Below are positions 42,740 to 51,930 of a stretch of DNA of 64,000 bases, piece after piece. Source of the DNA: Amycolatopsis methanolica 239 (GTDB lineage: Bacteria; Actinomycetota; Actinomycetes; Mycobacteriales; Pseudonocardiaceae). A program made the translations under genes and the position numbers. The notes beneath the pieces are model-generated. The model did no database searches. It was given only the letters and a program-made list of their open reading frames with translations, and had not been told where the DNA came from. How positions within the stretch are numbered: position 1 is the first letter of the stretch; every line of letters starts with the position of its first letter. The stretch lies in the NCBI RefSeq assembly GCF_000739085.1, contig NZ_CP009110.1, forward strand, positions 4,464,001 through 4,528,000. Direction: 5' to 3'.

Positions 42740-43059
42740 GGCGGCACGCAGAGGCGGCGGCCGGCGGTGCTGAGGTAGCGCGCTGAAGCGGCGAGCCGGC
42801 GGCGCAGCAGCGGCCGCGCTGAGGCAGCGATGCAACGACAGCAGGCCGCGGGGCGGAAGCGGCGGCAGTGAGGCGCTGGACGGCGGCGCCGAAGCGGCGG
42901 ATCGGCAGCGCTAAGGCAGCGGGCCGCGGCGTAGAAGCGGCGGCCCTGAGGCAGCCCGCCCGCGGGGCGCAGAAGCGGCGGCGCTGAGGGTGCGGGCCGG
43001 CGGCTGCGCTGAGGCGGTCGGGCGCGCCACGGCATTCCGCGACGCGCCCGGCCTGCCGG
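42740..43059. repeat. Degenerate ~40-50-bp repeats in intergenic region
   Basis: The 320-base gap after the ANTAR gene consists of imperfect copies of modules such as GCTGAGGCAGCG, AGAAGCGGCGG and GGCCGCGGGGCG, in the order GCTGAGG..GCG..AGAAGCGGCGG, repeated about six times. The frequent CTGA/CTAA breaks all frames on plus, unlike other GC-rich gaps here. No gene is supported. It precedes the stop of a convergent small secreted protein gene. Confidence 0.6.
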
Positions 43060-43314
43060 TCAGCCGATCGGCAGCTTGCCGGTCAGCTGCCGCAGTGGGT
43101 TGCCGCCGGTGAGCGGGGAAAGGGCGCTCTGCTTGCCCGTGACGGGCTCCAGCACGCCCGGGGTGCCGGCCTTGCCCGCGAGGCCGTTGAGCGTCATGCC
43201 GACGGCCTTGAGCTGCGGGGCGGAGACCCCGCCCGCGGAGGCGGCGCCCGCCCCGGACAGAACCGCCGAGACGGCCGCGAGACCGATGACACCAGCACGA
43301 AGTGTGCGCGACAC
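43060..43314 (-). CDS. Small secreted protein, unknown
   Basis: 84-aa exported protein. Signal peptide SRTLRAGVIGLAAVSAVLSG with likely cleavage after AGAASA leaves a ~57-residue mature chain (APQLKAVGMTLNGLAGKAGT, LEPVTGKQSALSPLTGGNPL). It has no Cys or known domain. Such short Ala/Gly/Leu-rich secreted proteins are frequent in actinomycetes. The GTG at 43314 follows AAGGGGAAACTCA. Function unknown. Confidence 0.7.
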   Translation of the reverse strand: MSRTLRAGVIGLAAVSAVLSGAGAASAGGVSAPQLKAVGMTLNGLAGKAGTPGVLEPVTGKQSALSPLTGGNPLRQLTGKLPIG

Positions 43315-43522
43315 TGAGTTTCCCCTTCATCGGAAAATGATTCTTCGAACGAGACGAGAAACCTAGCCATTCGCCGCCCACGACGCACTGTCCCGGCCAC
43401 TCGTCCGAGTGGTCCTGACGCGAATTACCTTCGACAGTGGCTGCACGATTTGCGGATTTCACACTGAGCCGCGGCGCTACCCGAGCAGCGCACCATTTCG
43501 CCACGCAAGAGCAAGCCTCGCC

Positions 43523-43702
43523 TCACCGGCCATACTCGCGCCGCTCCGCGATCTCGCCGTCCTCGCGGCGCACCACGTGCGTGACCCCGCCCCCGCGAGC
43601 CAGTTCGCGGCCCGCGGCGTCGCCCGTGCTGGTGGCCTCAGGTCCTCCCTCGCCGGTGACGATGACGAGGGAGGACTTTCCCGCTCCGGCGGCGTGTAAC
43701 CG
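43523..43702 (-). pseudogene. DUF2188 protein relic
   Basis: Directly after the S9 peptidase stop (43703) the minus strand encodes, in the same frame, GKSSLVIVTGEGGPE followed by DAAGRELARGGGVTHVVRRE and DGEIAERREYGR, then TGA at 43523. The last portion matches the C-terminal signature of DUF2188 (ARELARxxGxxxVVxxxDGxIxERxxYG). The N-terminal part is compressed and there is no start codon. DUF2188 proteins are small and uncharacterised. It is probably a truncated gene. Confidence 0.5.
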
Positions 43703-45740
43703 TCAGCCGAGCAGGTCCGGCCGCTCCCAGTCCTTGCCCAGCACGTGCTGCGCGAGAAACGCGAACACCGTGGCGTACCAGAGCTTCGCGTGGTGCGGGG
43801 TCAGGATCCAGTGGTTCTCGTCCGGGAAGTAGAGGAACTTGTGCGGTGTCGAGCCGTCCTCGGCGGCCGAGCGGGACACCAGGTCCCACCACAGCCGCAG
43901 CCCCTCGCCGATCGGGACGCGGTAGTCCTTGTCGCCGTGGATGACGAGCATCGGCGTGGTGATCTCGTCGGCGAAGCGGTGCGGCGAGTTCGCCTCCGCC
44001 ATCTCGGGGGTGAGCTCGCGCTGCCAGTAGTAGGTCGCGTCGGTCGTCGGCCCGAACTGGTCCAGCGCCCACAGCGAGGCGTGGGTGACGATCGCCTTGA
44101 ACCGGTCGGTGTGCCCGGCGACCCAGTTGGCCATGTAGCCGCCGAACGATCCGCCCATCGCCGCCGTGCGGGTCTCGTCGACCCCCGAGTGCTGCTCCGC
44201 GGCGTCGGTGAGCGCCATCAGGTCGGTGAACGGCGCCGCGCCCCACGCCCCCCAGCCGCGCTTGATGAAGTCGTACCCGTAGCCGGTGGAGATCGCCGGG
44301 TCGGGCAGCAGCACGGCGTAGCCCTGTGCCACGGCGAGCCACGGGTTCCACCGCCACTGCCAGGCGTTCCACGATCCGAGCGGGCCGCCGTGGATCCACA
44401 GCAGCAGCGGCGCCGGCGAGCCGGCGCCGGCGTCCTTCGGGAGCGCGAGCCACGCCCGCAGCGGCGTGCCGTCCTCGGCGGTGGCGGTGACCTCGTCGAG
44501 CCGTCCGGGGATCTCGGCGTCCAGGCCGAGGGCCTCGGCGGGCCCGGGCAGCGGCTCGATCGCGCCGCCGTCGAGGGCGATCCGCACCGGGGCAGGCGGG
44601 TGGTCGACCGCGGAGCGCAGCGCATAGACCCACTGCCCGTCCGGCGAGATCCGCGGGTCGCTGTAGGCGCCGTCGTCGGCGGTCAGCCGGGTGACCTCGC
44701 CGGTGGCGGCGTCGACCTTCCACAGCGGCCGCCCTGCCCTGGTCGTCGGCGCCGACGACGAGCGCCGAGCCGTCCGGCAGCCACCGCGCCGAGTGCGGCC
44801 ACCGGTCCCAGCTCCGGGTCAGCGGCCGGAGTTCGCCGCCGGCGAGCGGGACCAGCGCGAGCCAGTAGTCGCCCGGCTCGTGCGGGGTCGAGCGGCGGTA
44901 GACGGCGACCGCGACCTGCGTGCCGTCCGGCGAGATCCGCGGCGACTCGTACTCGTGGTCCGGGTCGTCGGCCAGCACGCGGCGCTCGCCGGTGGCGACG
45001 TCGATCGCGACGACCGTGGGCCGCTGCGAACCGCCCGCTTCGGGAACCGTCCAGGTGGTGACGACGGTGCGCCCGTCCGGCGAGACGTCCCACGCGGCCT
45101 CGTCGGTCAGCGCGCGCCCCGCGTGCCCGGTGAGGTCACGCAGCTCGAGCCGCTCCTCCCCCGCCGGCACCCCGTCGGCGACGACCAGCCGGGTGCGGTC
45201 GGGGCCGAGGTCGTGGTCCCAGAAGCGGATGGGGTACTCCTCGTGCAGGATCGCCGACACCCCGGCGTCCTTGCGGGCCTTGCGGAGCTCGGCGTCGTGC
45301 TCAGCGCTGGTGGCCGAGGGCATCATCGGCGCCCCGGCCAGCACCGTGCCGGCCTCCGCCGCCACGGCGACCGCGCGGACGCCGCCTGCCGGCGCCGCGA
45401 TCACGCGGGCGTCCCCGCCGGAAGCGGGCTGCAGCCACAGCGCGCTCTTGGGGCCGTCCTCGCTCTCGGCCGCGGCGTCCGGCCGGGCCGAAACGAACAG
45501 CAGGTCGCCGGACGGGGTGAAGGCCGCACCGGACTCGCCCTCGGTGCTGCGGGTAAGCCGCCGCGCCGGGCGCTCGCCTGCCGGGTCCACCTCCCACAGC
45601 GCCGTGGTGTAGCGGTTCTTCTTCATGTCGGGCGTCGCCACGCCGACGACGAGTCGGCGGCCGTCCGGGGAGAGCACCAGCCCCGACAGCCGCGGAAGGC
45701 GGACGTAGGCGTCGAGGTCGGCGAAGGCATCGTCGGTCAC
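43703..45740 (-). pseudogene. S9-family prolyl oligopeptidase with one frameshift
   Basis: Serine peptidase of family S9 (acylaminoacyl-peptidase/DPP IV-like). The N-terminal beta-propeller shows repeated LSPDGRRLVVGVATPD, ISPDGTQVAVAVYRR and WLPDGSALVVGADD elements; the C-terminal alpha/beta-hydrolase domain contains the nucleophile GGSFGGYMANWVAG, acid in LVIHGDKDYRVP and His in ENHWILTPHH. Near 44735 the frame breaks: one G too many in AGGGCGG; removing it yields DDQGRRPLWKVDAATGEV and a 678-aa protein, the normal length. It cleaves short peptides in the cytosol. The GTG at 45740 overlaps the stop of the upstream DUF2269-like gene. The lesion is probably a sequencing error. Confidence 0.83.
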
Positions 45741-46282
45741 TTCGCCTTCATACCACCGATGACCGACGGTTTCGCTGCTTTTCGATCAGCCGCCGCCGGA
45801 CCGGTCCGGCGGATCCGCCCACCGGGCTTGTAGATCGACAACAGCACCGCCGCCAGCAGGCAGGCCGGTGACACGATCGGCGGGAACACCAGGTCCGGCG
45901 CCGTCCCGGGCAGTCCAGCCAGCAGCGACTCGCCGTACGCCGCGGCTTCGCCGACGCCTGGGCGCAGCGACACCACCGCCAGCGTCACCATGGCGAGGTT
46001 GAGCACCAGCTTGATCGCCACCCACCAGTACCGAACCAGCCCGTACCGGCTGCCCAGCCCGAGCATCACGCCGCTGCCCAGGCACACCAGCCCGGCGACC
46101 AGCAGCGGCCACACCGCGAACAGCCGCAGCGCCTGGTAGCACACCGCGGCGAGCGCCGGATCGTCCGTCAGCATCGCGGTGAACACCAGCACCGCCAGCA
46201 CCACGTCGATCCCGATCCACGCGCCGGCCGACACGATGTGCGCCGCCAGCCACGCCTTCCGTCCTCCAGCTGTGAGTCTCAT
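45737..46282 (-). CDS. DUF2269-like four-helix membrane protein
   Basis: 181-aa integral membrane protein with four helices: AWLAAHIVSAGAWIGIDVVL, LRLFAVWPLLVAGLVCLGSG, WWVAIKLVLNLAMVTLAVVS and PACLLAAVLLSIYKPGGR. The His in AAHIVSAGAWIG and the general layout recall DUF2269/CopD-like haem or metal membrane proteins, but no assignment is firm. The ATG at 46282 is good. The TGA overlaps the peptidase GTG (GTGA), so the two are coupled. The C-terminal ~25 residues are basic and cytosolic. Confidence 0.72.
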   Translation of the reverse strand: MRLTAGGRKAWLAAHIVSAGAWIGIDVVLAVLVFTAMLTDDPALAAVCYQALRLFAVWPLLVAGLVCLGSGVMLGLGSRYGLVRYWWVAIKLVLNLAMVTLAVVSLRPGVGEAAAYGESLLAGLPGTAPDLVFPPIVSPACLLAAVLLSIYKPGGRIRRTGPAAADRKAAKPSVIGGMKAK

Positions 46283-46342
46283 GCCGTCGACTGTCGCGAA
46301 ACCGGACGTCCCGGGGCATCCGGCGCAGAGCGCGACCTGCGC

Positions 46343-47221
46343 CTACGTCGCCGCCCGTACGCGCCGCGGCTTCGTGCGCGTCAGGCCGACCCCGGCCAGC
46401 ACGACCAGCATCCCGGCCACGACCCGCGGCGTCACCGGCTCGCCGAGGACGACGGCGCCGAGCACCACCGACACTACCGGCAGCAGGTACCCGACGACGG
46501 CCGCGCCGGTCGGGCCCTCGTCCTCGATGAGCCGGTAGTTGAGGTAGAAGGTGAACCCGGTGCCGAACACGCCGAGCAGGACCACGGCGAGCACCGCCAA
46601 GCCGTCGAACGCCGGCCGGGCGCCCTCCAGGGGCAGCGCGAGCGAGGCCAGACCGGACGCGACCGCCAGCTGCGCCGCCGAGATCCCGACCGGGCCGCCC
46701 GTCCCGGCCAGTATCCTTGCCATGTAAGCGAAGGCGATAGCGTAGCTCGTCGCCGCGGCCACCAGCGCCAGCGCTCCCCATCCGAACAGCCCGGCCCGCT
46801 GCCACGGCGCGAAGATCAACAGCACCCCGGCGAACCCGAGCAGCAGCCCGCCGGGCCGCGCCGGGTGGATCCCGCGTTCGGTGCCCACCACCAGCCCGAT
46901 GAGCAGTGACCACAGTGGAGTCGTCGCGTTGAGCACCCCGGCGATGCCGGAGTCGACGGTCTGCTCACCGATGCTGAACAACGCGAACGGCACCGCGTTG
47001 CAGAAGAACGCGGCGACCGCCAGCCGCCCCCACATCGCCCGCCCGCGAGGCGTCCGCTGCCCTGCGATCCGCGCGAGGACGAAGAGCACAGCGGCGCCGA
47101 GCACGCTCCGCAGCACCGCGACTTCGATCGGCGTGAACCCGCGCAGCGCGAGCTTGATCCACAGGAACGCCGAACCCCACAGCAGGGCGAGCACGCCCAT
47201 CCGCCCCCACGTCTTGATCAC
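46343..47221 (-). CDS. EamA/DMT-superfamily transporter
   Basis: 292-aa drug/metabolite transporter with ten predicted helices in two EamA repeats (first ~8-140: LLWGSAFLWIKLALRGFTPI, RLAVAAFFCNAVPFALFSIG; second ~150-280: ALALVAAATSYAIAFAYMAR, VVGYLLPVVSVVLGAVVLGE). FTPIEVAVLRSVLGAAVLF and GYLLPVVSVVLGAVVLGEPV are typical. It would export or exchange small metabolites, often amino acids. GTG at 47221 and ATG seven codons later are both possible starts. Monocistronic; substrate unknown. Confidence 0.88.
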   Translation of the reverse strand: MIKTWGRMGVLALLWGSAFLWIKLALRGFTPIEVAVLRSVLGAAVLFVLARIAGQRTPRGRAMWGRLAVAAFFCNAVPFALFSIGEQTVDSGIAGVLNATTPLWSLLIGLVVGTERGIHPARPGGLLLGFAGVLLIFAPWQRAGLFGWGALALVAAATSYAIAFAYMARILAGTGGPVGISAAQLAVASGLASLALPLEGARPAFDGLAVLAVVLLGVFGTGFTFYLNYRLIEDEGPTGAAVVGYLLPVVSVVLGAVVLGEPVTPRVVAGMLVVLAGVGLTRTKPRRVRAAT

Positions 47222-47278
47222 GCCACCAGCGTGCGACCGCGGACACGTCAGGACAAGTGAAAGATTGTGAAGTTTCGT

Positions 47279-48016
47279 TTAGCCGAGCTTACGACCGAAC
47301 AGCAGCTTCCACGGCATCAGCGCGGACTCCAGCTGCACAGCGAGGCTCATCTTCGACACCCCGTCGGCGCGCTCCTCGAACCGGATCGGGATCTCGGCGA
47401 TCCGCATCCCCTGCTTCACGGTGCGGTAGTTCATCTCGACCTGGAACGCGTACCCGTTGCTGCGGATCGTGGCGATGTCGATGCGGCGCAACGTCTCCGC
47501 GCGCCACGCCTTGAACCCAGCGGTCGCGTCCTTGACGTGCAGCCGCAGGATGGCGTTGACGTAGAAGTTCGCCCACGCCGACAGCGCCTTGCGGTGCCAG
47601 CCCCACTCACCCGCGAGCGAACCGCCTGCCACGTAACGGGATCCGAGCACCACGGCGGCGTCCGAGGCGGCCAGCTCGTCGATCATCCGCGGCACGGCCT
47701 CGACCGGGTGCGACAGGTCGGCGTCCATCTGGATCACGATGTCCGCGCCCTCGTCGAGCGCGCGGGTGATGCCGGCGACGTAGGCGCGGCCGAGACCGTC
47801 CTTTTCGGTCCGGTGCAGCACGCCGATGTGGTCCGGGTGCTCGGTCGCCAGCTTGTCGGCCACGTCGCCGGTGCCGTCCGGCGAGTTGTCGTCCACCACG
47901 AGCACGTGCAGGCCGGGCAGCCCGAGGCCGGTCAGCTGGCCGACGAGCTTGGGCAGGTTGTCCCGCTCGTTGTAGGTCGGGACGACGACCGTGACCTTCG
48001 GGGAGCTCTCTCCCAT
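47279..48016 (-). CDS. Polyprenol-phosphate mannosyltransferase (Ppm1-like GT2)
   Basis: 245-aa family-2 glycosyltransferase of the dolichol-phosphate mannose synthase group. VTVVVPTYNERDNLPKLVGQ, VLVVDDNSPDGTGDVADKLA, GLGRAYVAGI, the catalytic DADLSHP (metal-binding DxD) and VLGSRYVAGG are all present, and KDATAGFKAWRAETL follows. It has no C-terminal transmembrane anchor, like the D2 domain of actinobacterial Ppm1. It transfers mannose from GDP-Man to polyprenyl phosphate, the donor for protein O-mannosylation and lipoglycans. The ATG at 48016 has GAAGG upstream. No Lnt-like partner is adjacent, although the GT39-family gene at 17.8 kb could use its product. Confidence 0.92.
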   Translation of the reverse strand: MGESSPKVTVVVPTYNERDNLPKLVGQLTGLGLPGLHVLVVDDNSPDGTGDVADKLATEHPDHIGVLHRTEKDGLGRAYVAGITRALDEGADIVIQMDADLSHPVEAVPRMIDELAASDAAVVLGSRYVAGGSLAGEWGWHRKALSAWANFYVNAILRLHVKDATAGFKAWRAETLRRIDIATIRSNGYAFQVEMNYRTVKQGMRIAEIPIRFEERADGVSKMSLAVQLESALMPWKLLFGRKLG

Positions 48017-48187
48017 GATCAAATCCTTCGTGCGCGGTGGAGGTTCGGCACCGAACGGTATCGCACCCGGTTTCGCACCTCTTGTGGGTAACGCGGACAC
48101 CGTTTTCCGGGGTCTTGCGAGCGGGTACGACGAACCAGCGGCGGTCTCGCGCGTCTGAACTGGCGAGAGGTCCGGGAGGAGGGGAGC

Positions 48188-48985
48188 ATGCGGAGCAGTC
48201 GCGGGGCGCTCCTGGCCCTCGTCCTCGCCGTGGTGGTGGCCGGCGGGGTCGTCGCGTGGATCGCGCTCACCGGGCGGCCCGCGCCGAAGCCGGCGTGCAC
48301 GGTGGTCATGGCCGACGGCTCGTCCTTCGACCTGACGGTCGAGCAGGCCCGCAACGCGGCCACGATCGCCGCCGTCGGTCGTCGCCTCGGCATGCCGGAC
48401 CACGCGGTCACGGTCGCGCTGGCCACCGCGATCCAGGAGTCGCGGCTGCGGAACCTGCCCGGCGGCGACCGCGATTCGGCCGGCTTGTTCCAGCAGCGGC
48501 CCAGCCAGGGGTGGGGCGACTACGAACAGGTCACCGACCCGGTGTACGCGGCGACGGCGTTCTACGAGCGGCTGCGGGACCAGCCCGGGTGGGCAGACCT
48601 GACGGTGACGCAGGCAGCGCAGCTGGTGCAGCGGTCGGCGTTCCCGGAGGCCTACGCGCAGTGGGAGACGGAGGCCGCGGCGACGGCGGGGGCGCTGACC
48701 GGGGCCAAGCCGGGCGCGCTGACCTGTACGAACCTCTCCCCCGGCGCGCCGGAGGCGGACATCGTGGCGGTCGCCAGGGCCGAGCTGGGCACCGCGGTGC
48801 TGAGCGGACCGCACCCGGCGGCCGAGGGCTGGGCGTTCGCCACATGGCTCGTCGCCAACGCCACGCGCTTCGGCCTGGACGGCGTCACGTTCGACGGCAT
48901 GACCTGGACGGCGGACTCGGGCACCTGGACCACCACCGGTCCGCGCGACGGCGTGCTCAGCCTGCTCCGCGCCGGCACGGGGTGA
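48188..48985 (+). CDS. Membrane-anchored lytic-transglycosylase-like protein
   Basis: 265-aa protein with an N-terminal membrane anchor (LLALVLAVVVAGGVVAWIAL) and an extracellular goose-lysozyme/SLT-like domain: ALATAIQESRLRNLPGGDRD places a candidate catalytic Glu, followed by SAGLFQQRPSQGWGDYEQVT, which matches a GLFQQRP signature common in actinobacterial secreted proteins. The C-terminal ~90 residues (EADIVAVARAELGTAVLSGP, then WAFATWLVANATRFGLDGVT) form a second domain of unknown type. Relatives are often labelled hypothetical or heavy metal transporter without basis. It could trim peptidoglycan. The ATG follows GGGAGGAGGGGAGC, a very strong ribosome site. Confidence 0.75.
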   Translation: MRSSRGALLALVLAVVVAGGVVAWIALTGRPAPKPACTVVMADGSSFDLTVEQARNAATIAAVGRRLGMPDHAVTVALATAIQESRLRNLPGGDRDSAGLFQQRPSQGWGDYEQVTDPVYAATAFYERLRDQPGWADLTVTQAAQLVQRSAFPEAYAQWETEAAATAGALTGAKPGALTCTNLSPGAPEADIVAVARAELGTAVLSGPHPAAEGWAFATWLVANATRFGLDGVTFDGMTWTADSGTWTTTGPRDGVLSLLRAGTG

Positions 48986-49000
48986 AACTACGATCGTCGC

Positions 49001-50395
49001 GTGGCCGACGACCTCCTCCCCCGCGCCGCGGCACTGTTCCTCCGCGCCGCGGAGCTGGGCCGGGACTTTCGCGCCGGGCTGGACGAGCGCGCGGTGTTCC
49101 CCCGCGACCTGGACCCCGGCGCGGTCCGCGCCGCGCTCGGTGAGCTGCCCGACGGGCCCGCCGACCCCGCGGCCGTGCTCGACCAGTTGCGCGAGGCCGT
49201 GGAGCCCGCGCTGGTGGCGAGCGCCGGGCCGCGGTACTTCGGGTTCGTCACCGGCGGTTCGCTGGAGGCCGCGGCGGCGGCCGACGTGCTCACCACGGCG
49301 TGGGACCAGAACGGCTTCAACGCGCTCACCTCACCGGCCGCCGCGCTCGTCGAGGAGGTCGCGGGCGGGTGGCTGAAGGACCTGCTCGGCCTGCCGCCCA
49401 CCGCGTCGTTCGGGTTCGTCACCGGCGCACAGGGCGGCAACACGGTGGGCCTGGCCGCCGCCCGGCACGCGGTGCTGGAGCGCCACGGCTGGGACGTCGA
49501 GCGGCTGGGCCTGCACGGCGCGCCGCGGGTGCGGATCGTCGCGGGCAGCGGACGGCACGCGACGATCGACCGGGCCCTGCGCCTGCTCGGCTTCGGCACG
49601 GACGCGCTCGCCGAGGTGCCGACCGCCCCGTCCGGTTCGATCGACGTCGCGGCGCTGGCCGGCGCACTGTCCACATCGGATGCGCCGACGATCGTGTGCC
49701 TGCAGGCCGGCGAGGTCAACACCGGCGCGTTCGACGACTTCCGCACCGCGATCGCGGCTGCCCACGCGCGCGGGGCGTGGGTGCACGTCGACGGCGCGTT
49801 CGGGTTGTGGGCGGCGGCGAGCCCGCGGTTGCGGCACCTCACCGAAGGCGTGGCGGAGGCAGATTCCTGGGCGACCGACGGCCACAAGTGGCTCAACGTC
49901 CCCTACGACAGCGGCTACGCGTTCTGCGCGCACCCCGCCGCGCACGCGGCCGCGACCTCCTACACCGCCGCCTACCTCGTCGGCGACCGGCCGGAAACAC
50001 TGCGTTCCCCCGGCGACTTCGTGCCGGACTCCTCGCGCCGTGCCCGCGGCTTCACCACGTGGGCGGCGCTGCGGCAACTAGGCCGCGCGGGCGTCGCGGA
50101 ACTCGTCGAGCGGTCCTGCGCCCTCGCGCGCCGGTTCGCCGCGCGGCTGTCCGAAGCGGGGGCCGAGGTGGTCAACGACGTCGTCCTCAACCAGGTCCTC
50201 GTCGGCTTCGGGGACCACACGCCGCAGGTGCTGGAGGCGGTGCAGCGGTCCGGCGAGTGCTGGATGGGCGGCACGGTCTGGCGGGGCAGGCGGCTGATGC
50301 GCGTCTCGGTGTCGAACTGGCGCACCACGGAGGCCGACGTCGACCGCAGCGTGGCCGCGATCCTCGCCGCCTGGCGGGAGGTTCAGGGACGCTGA
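49001..50395 (+). CDS. PLP-dependent group II decarboxylase-like enzyme
   Basis: 464-aa fold-type I PLP enzyme of the pyridoxal-dependent (group II) decarboxylase family. Visible are the N-terminal RYFGFVTGGSLEAAAAADVL, cofactor loop GFVTGAQGGNTVGLAAARHA, PLP-N1 Asp region AWVHVDGAFGLWAAASPRLR and Schiff-base Lys in SWATDGHKWLNVPYDSGYAF. Relatives decarboxylate aromatic amino acids or glutamate, but many actinobacterial members are uncharacterised and may act as aldolases or lyases. The GTG at 49001 is 16 bases after the previous stop, so it may be co-transcribed with the transglycosylase-like gene. Its 3' end overlaps the convergent methyltransferase by 13 bases. Confidence 0.88.
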   Translation: MADDLLPRAAALFLRAAELGRDFRAGLDERAVFPRDLDPGAVRAALGELPDGPADPAAVLDQLREAVEPALVASAGPRYFGFVTGGSLEAAAAADVLTTAWDQNGFNALTSPAAALVEEVAGGWLKDLLGLPPTASFGFVTGAQGGNTVGLAAARHAVLERHGWDVERLGLHGAPRVRIVAGSGRHATIDRALRLLGFGTDALAEVPTAPSGSIDVAALAGALSTSDAPTIVCLQAGEVNTGAFDDFRTAIAAAHARGAWVHVDGAFGLWAAASPRLRHLTEGVAEADSWATDGHKWLNVPYDSGYAFCAHPAAHAAATSYTAAYLVGDRPETLRSPGDFVPDSSRRARGFTTWAALRQLGRAGVAELVERSCALARRFAARLSEAGAEVVNDVVLNQVLVGFGDHTPQVLEAVQRSGECWMGGTVWRGRRLMRVSVSNWRTTEADVDRSVAAILAAWREVQGR

Positions 50396-51186
50396 GCGAG
50401 CACGCCGAACATCGTCACGGACAGGTGGAAGTCCCCGCGCGCGGCGCCGTCGGCGAGCTCGGCGAGCAGCCGTTCGCCCTGTTCGCCGGTGACGACGCCG
50501 TTGCCGACAGCGTGCTCGACCATCATCGGCAGCAGCGTGTCGCGGACCGGCTCGTGGTCGGAGATCAGGGCCTGTGAGCCGCGGTCCGCGATCGTCAGCC
50601 CGGCCGCGCTGAGCCAGCCCGCGAGCTTGCGCCCGGCGGCCGGTTCGGCGGTCTGCGAGAGCATGCCGGCCAGCACGGCCCGCGCCGTCTCCGGGTCGCC
50701 GGGGTGGATGATGCCGGTGGCCCAGTCGGTGTCGATCAGCGCCACCCGCCCGCCGGGGCGCAGGACCCGCACGATCTCGGCGACCGCGGCGGCCGGGTCG
50801 GTCAAGTGCTGGAAGACACGCTCGCACAGCACAGCGTCGAAGGTCGCGTCCGCGAAGGGCAACGCGGAGACGTCGCCGGGCACGAAGCGTGCGGACGATC
50901 CAGCGGCCCGCTCCCGAGCGAGCGCGAGCATGGCTTCGTTCGGGTCGAGCCCGACGACCTCGCCGTCCGGCCCCACCGCGGCCGCGAGCACCTGCACCTC
51001 GGAGCCGGTGCCGCAGCCGATTTCCAGCGCGCGCTCGCCCGGCCGGACGGCCAGGGCCTCGTGCGCCCACGCACGCAACCGCCGCACGCCCGGCGTCGCG
51101 GCCTGCTGGTCGAGGATCTCGGCCTGCCGCGCGACCACGGCCGGGTCGATCCGGTCGGCCCGGAAGGAGATGTCGGTGTCCGCCAC
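50383..51186 (-). CDS. SAM-dependent methyltransferase (UbiE/ArsM-like class I)
   Basis: 267-aa class I methyltransferase. Motif I is ALEIGCGTGSEVQVLAAAVG, followed by VVGLDPNEAMLALARERA, the post-II motif DVSALPFADATFDAVLCERV and motif III VLRPGGRVALIDTDW. The C-terminal half is helical and defines substrate choice, which cannot be inferred. The GTG at 51186 opens ADTDISFRADRIDP. No operon partner remains, since the upstream P450-like gene is a relic. Confidence 0.88.
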   Translation of the reverse strand: MADTDISFRADRIDPAVVARQAEILDQQAATPGVRRLRAWAHEALAVRPGERALEIGCGTGSEVQVLAAAVGPDGEVVGLDPNEAMLALARERAAGSSARFVPGDVSALPFADATFDAVLCERVFQHLTDPAAAVAEIVRVLRPGGRVALIDTDWATGIIHPGDPETARAVLAGMLSQTAEPAAGRKLAGWLSAAGLTIADRGSQALISDHEPVRDTLLPMMVEHAVGNGVVTGEQGERLLAELADGAARGDFHLSVTMFGVLAQRP

Positions 51187-51197
51187 GAGCGCGGATG

Positions 51198-51820
51198 CTA
51201 GTCCGATGTGACGACCGCCACGACCAGATTCCGCAATTGGTAGCTGTCGATCTCGGCTTTCACCGTGACCCGCGGCGGGCTCACCATGCGCAGGCCGGGC
51301 AGCGCGAACAAGCGGCTGAGGAAGACATCGGTCTCCAGGATCGCGACGCCCGCCGAGCAGCCCTCGTCGAGCAGGTGGGAGATGAGGTCGTCGCGGCGGT
51401 TGCGGCGCCTGGTGAACCCCGGCCGCCCGAACTCCTCGGGGAAGAACCGGTCCAGCCGGCGCTGGATGCCCGGCCTGCTCTCGGTGAGGCCGACGACCTC
51501 GGCGGCGACGCCGATCGCGAGACCGAAGGCCAGGTCCGGCAGTTCGGCTCGGCCGCTCCGGGTCAGCCGCGCCAGTTGCTCGTCGGCGATGCGCGCCATC
51601 AGGTCGCGGCAGTGCTCGCTGACGCGGCGGGGCGTGCAGAAGCGGGCCGTCTGGCGGCTGTGTTCGCGGTGTTCCGGGCCGTCGCGGTAGGCACGGGACG
51701 GCGGAACCGCGCCGGCAGCTTGTCGACCGTCTCGATGCCGCTGCCGGCCTGCACGGTTCCGCCGCTGCGCAGCACCGCTCGGGCCTGCTCGTGGCCCGTC
51801 ACCCGCCAGGTCCGTCGGGG
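51198..51820 (-). pseudogene. Cytochrome P450 relic with internal deletions
   Basis: Fragments of a P450. WRVTGHEQARAVLRSGGTV (B/B' region), then after a one-base loss near 51700 YRDGPEHREHSRQTARFCTP, RVSEHCRDLMARIADEQLAR, LAIGVAAEVVGLTESRPG and FFPEEFGRPGF. RRDDLISHLLDEGCSAG is joined straight to VAILETDVFLSRLFALPGLR, the C-terminal strand region. The I helix, ExxR and most of the haem Cys loop are missing (~130 residues), and a second gap follows FGRPGF. It cannot bind haem normally. It ends 11 bases from the methyltransferase start. Confidence 0.72.
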
Positions 51821-51930
51821 CCGCGACGCACCGGGCAGCCGTCCCCGGCCGGGCCGCGGTCGATCTTCCGACCGCTCGCGGATCAGGACAACACAAACGG
51901 CCGGGCGGCCGACAGGGCCGCCCGGCGCGG

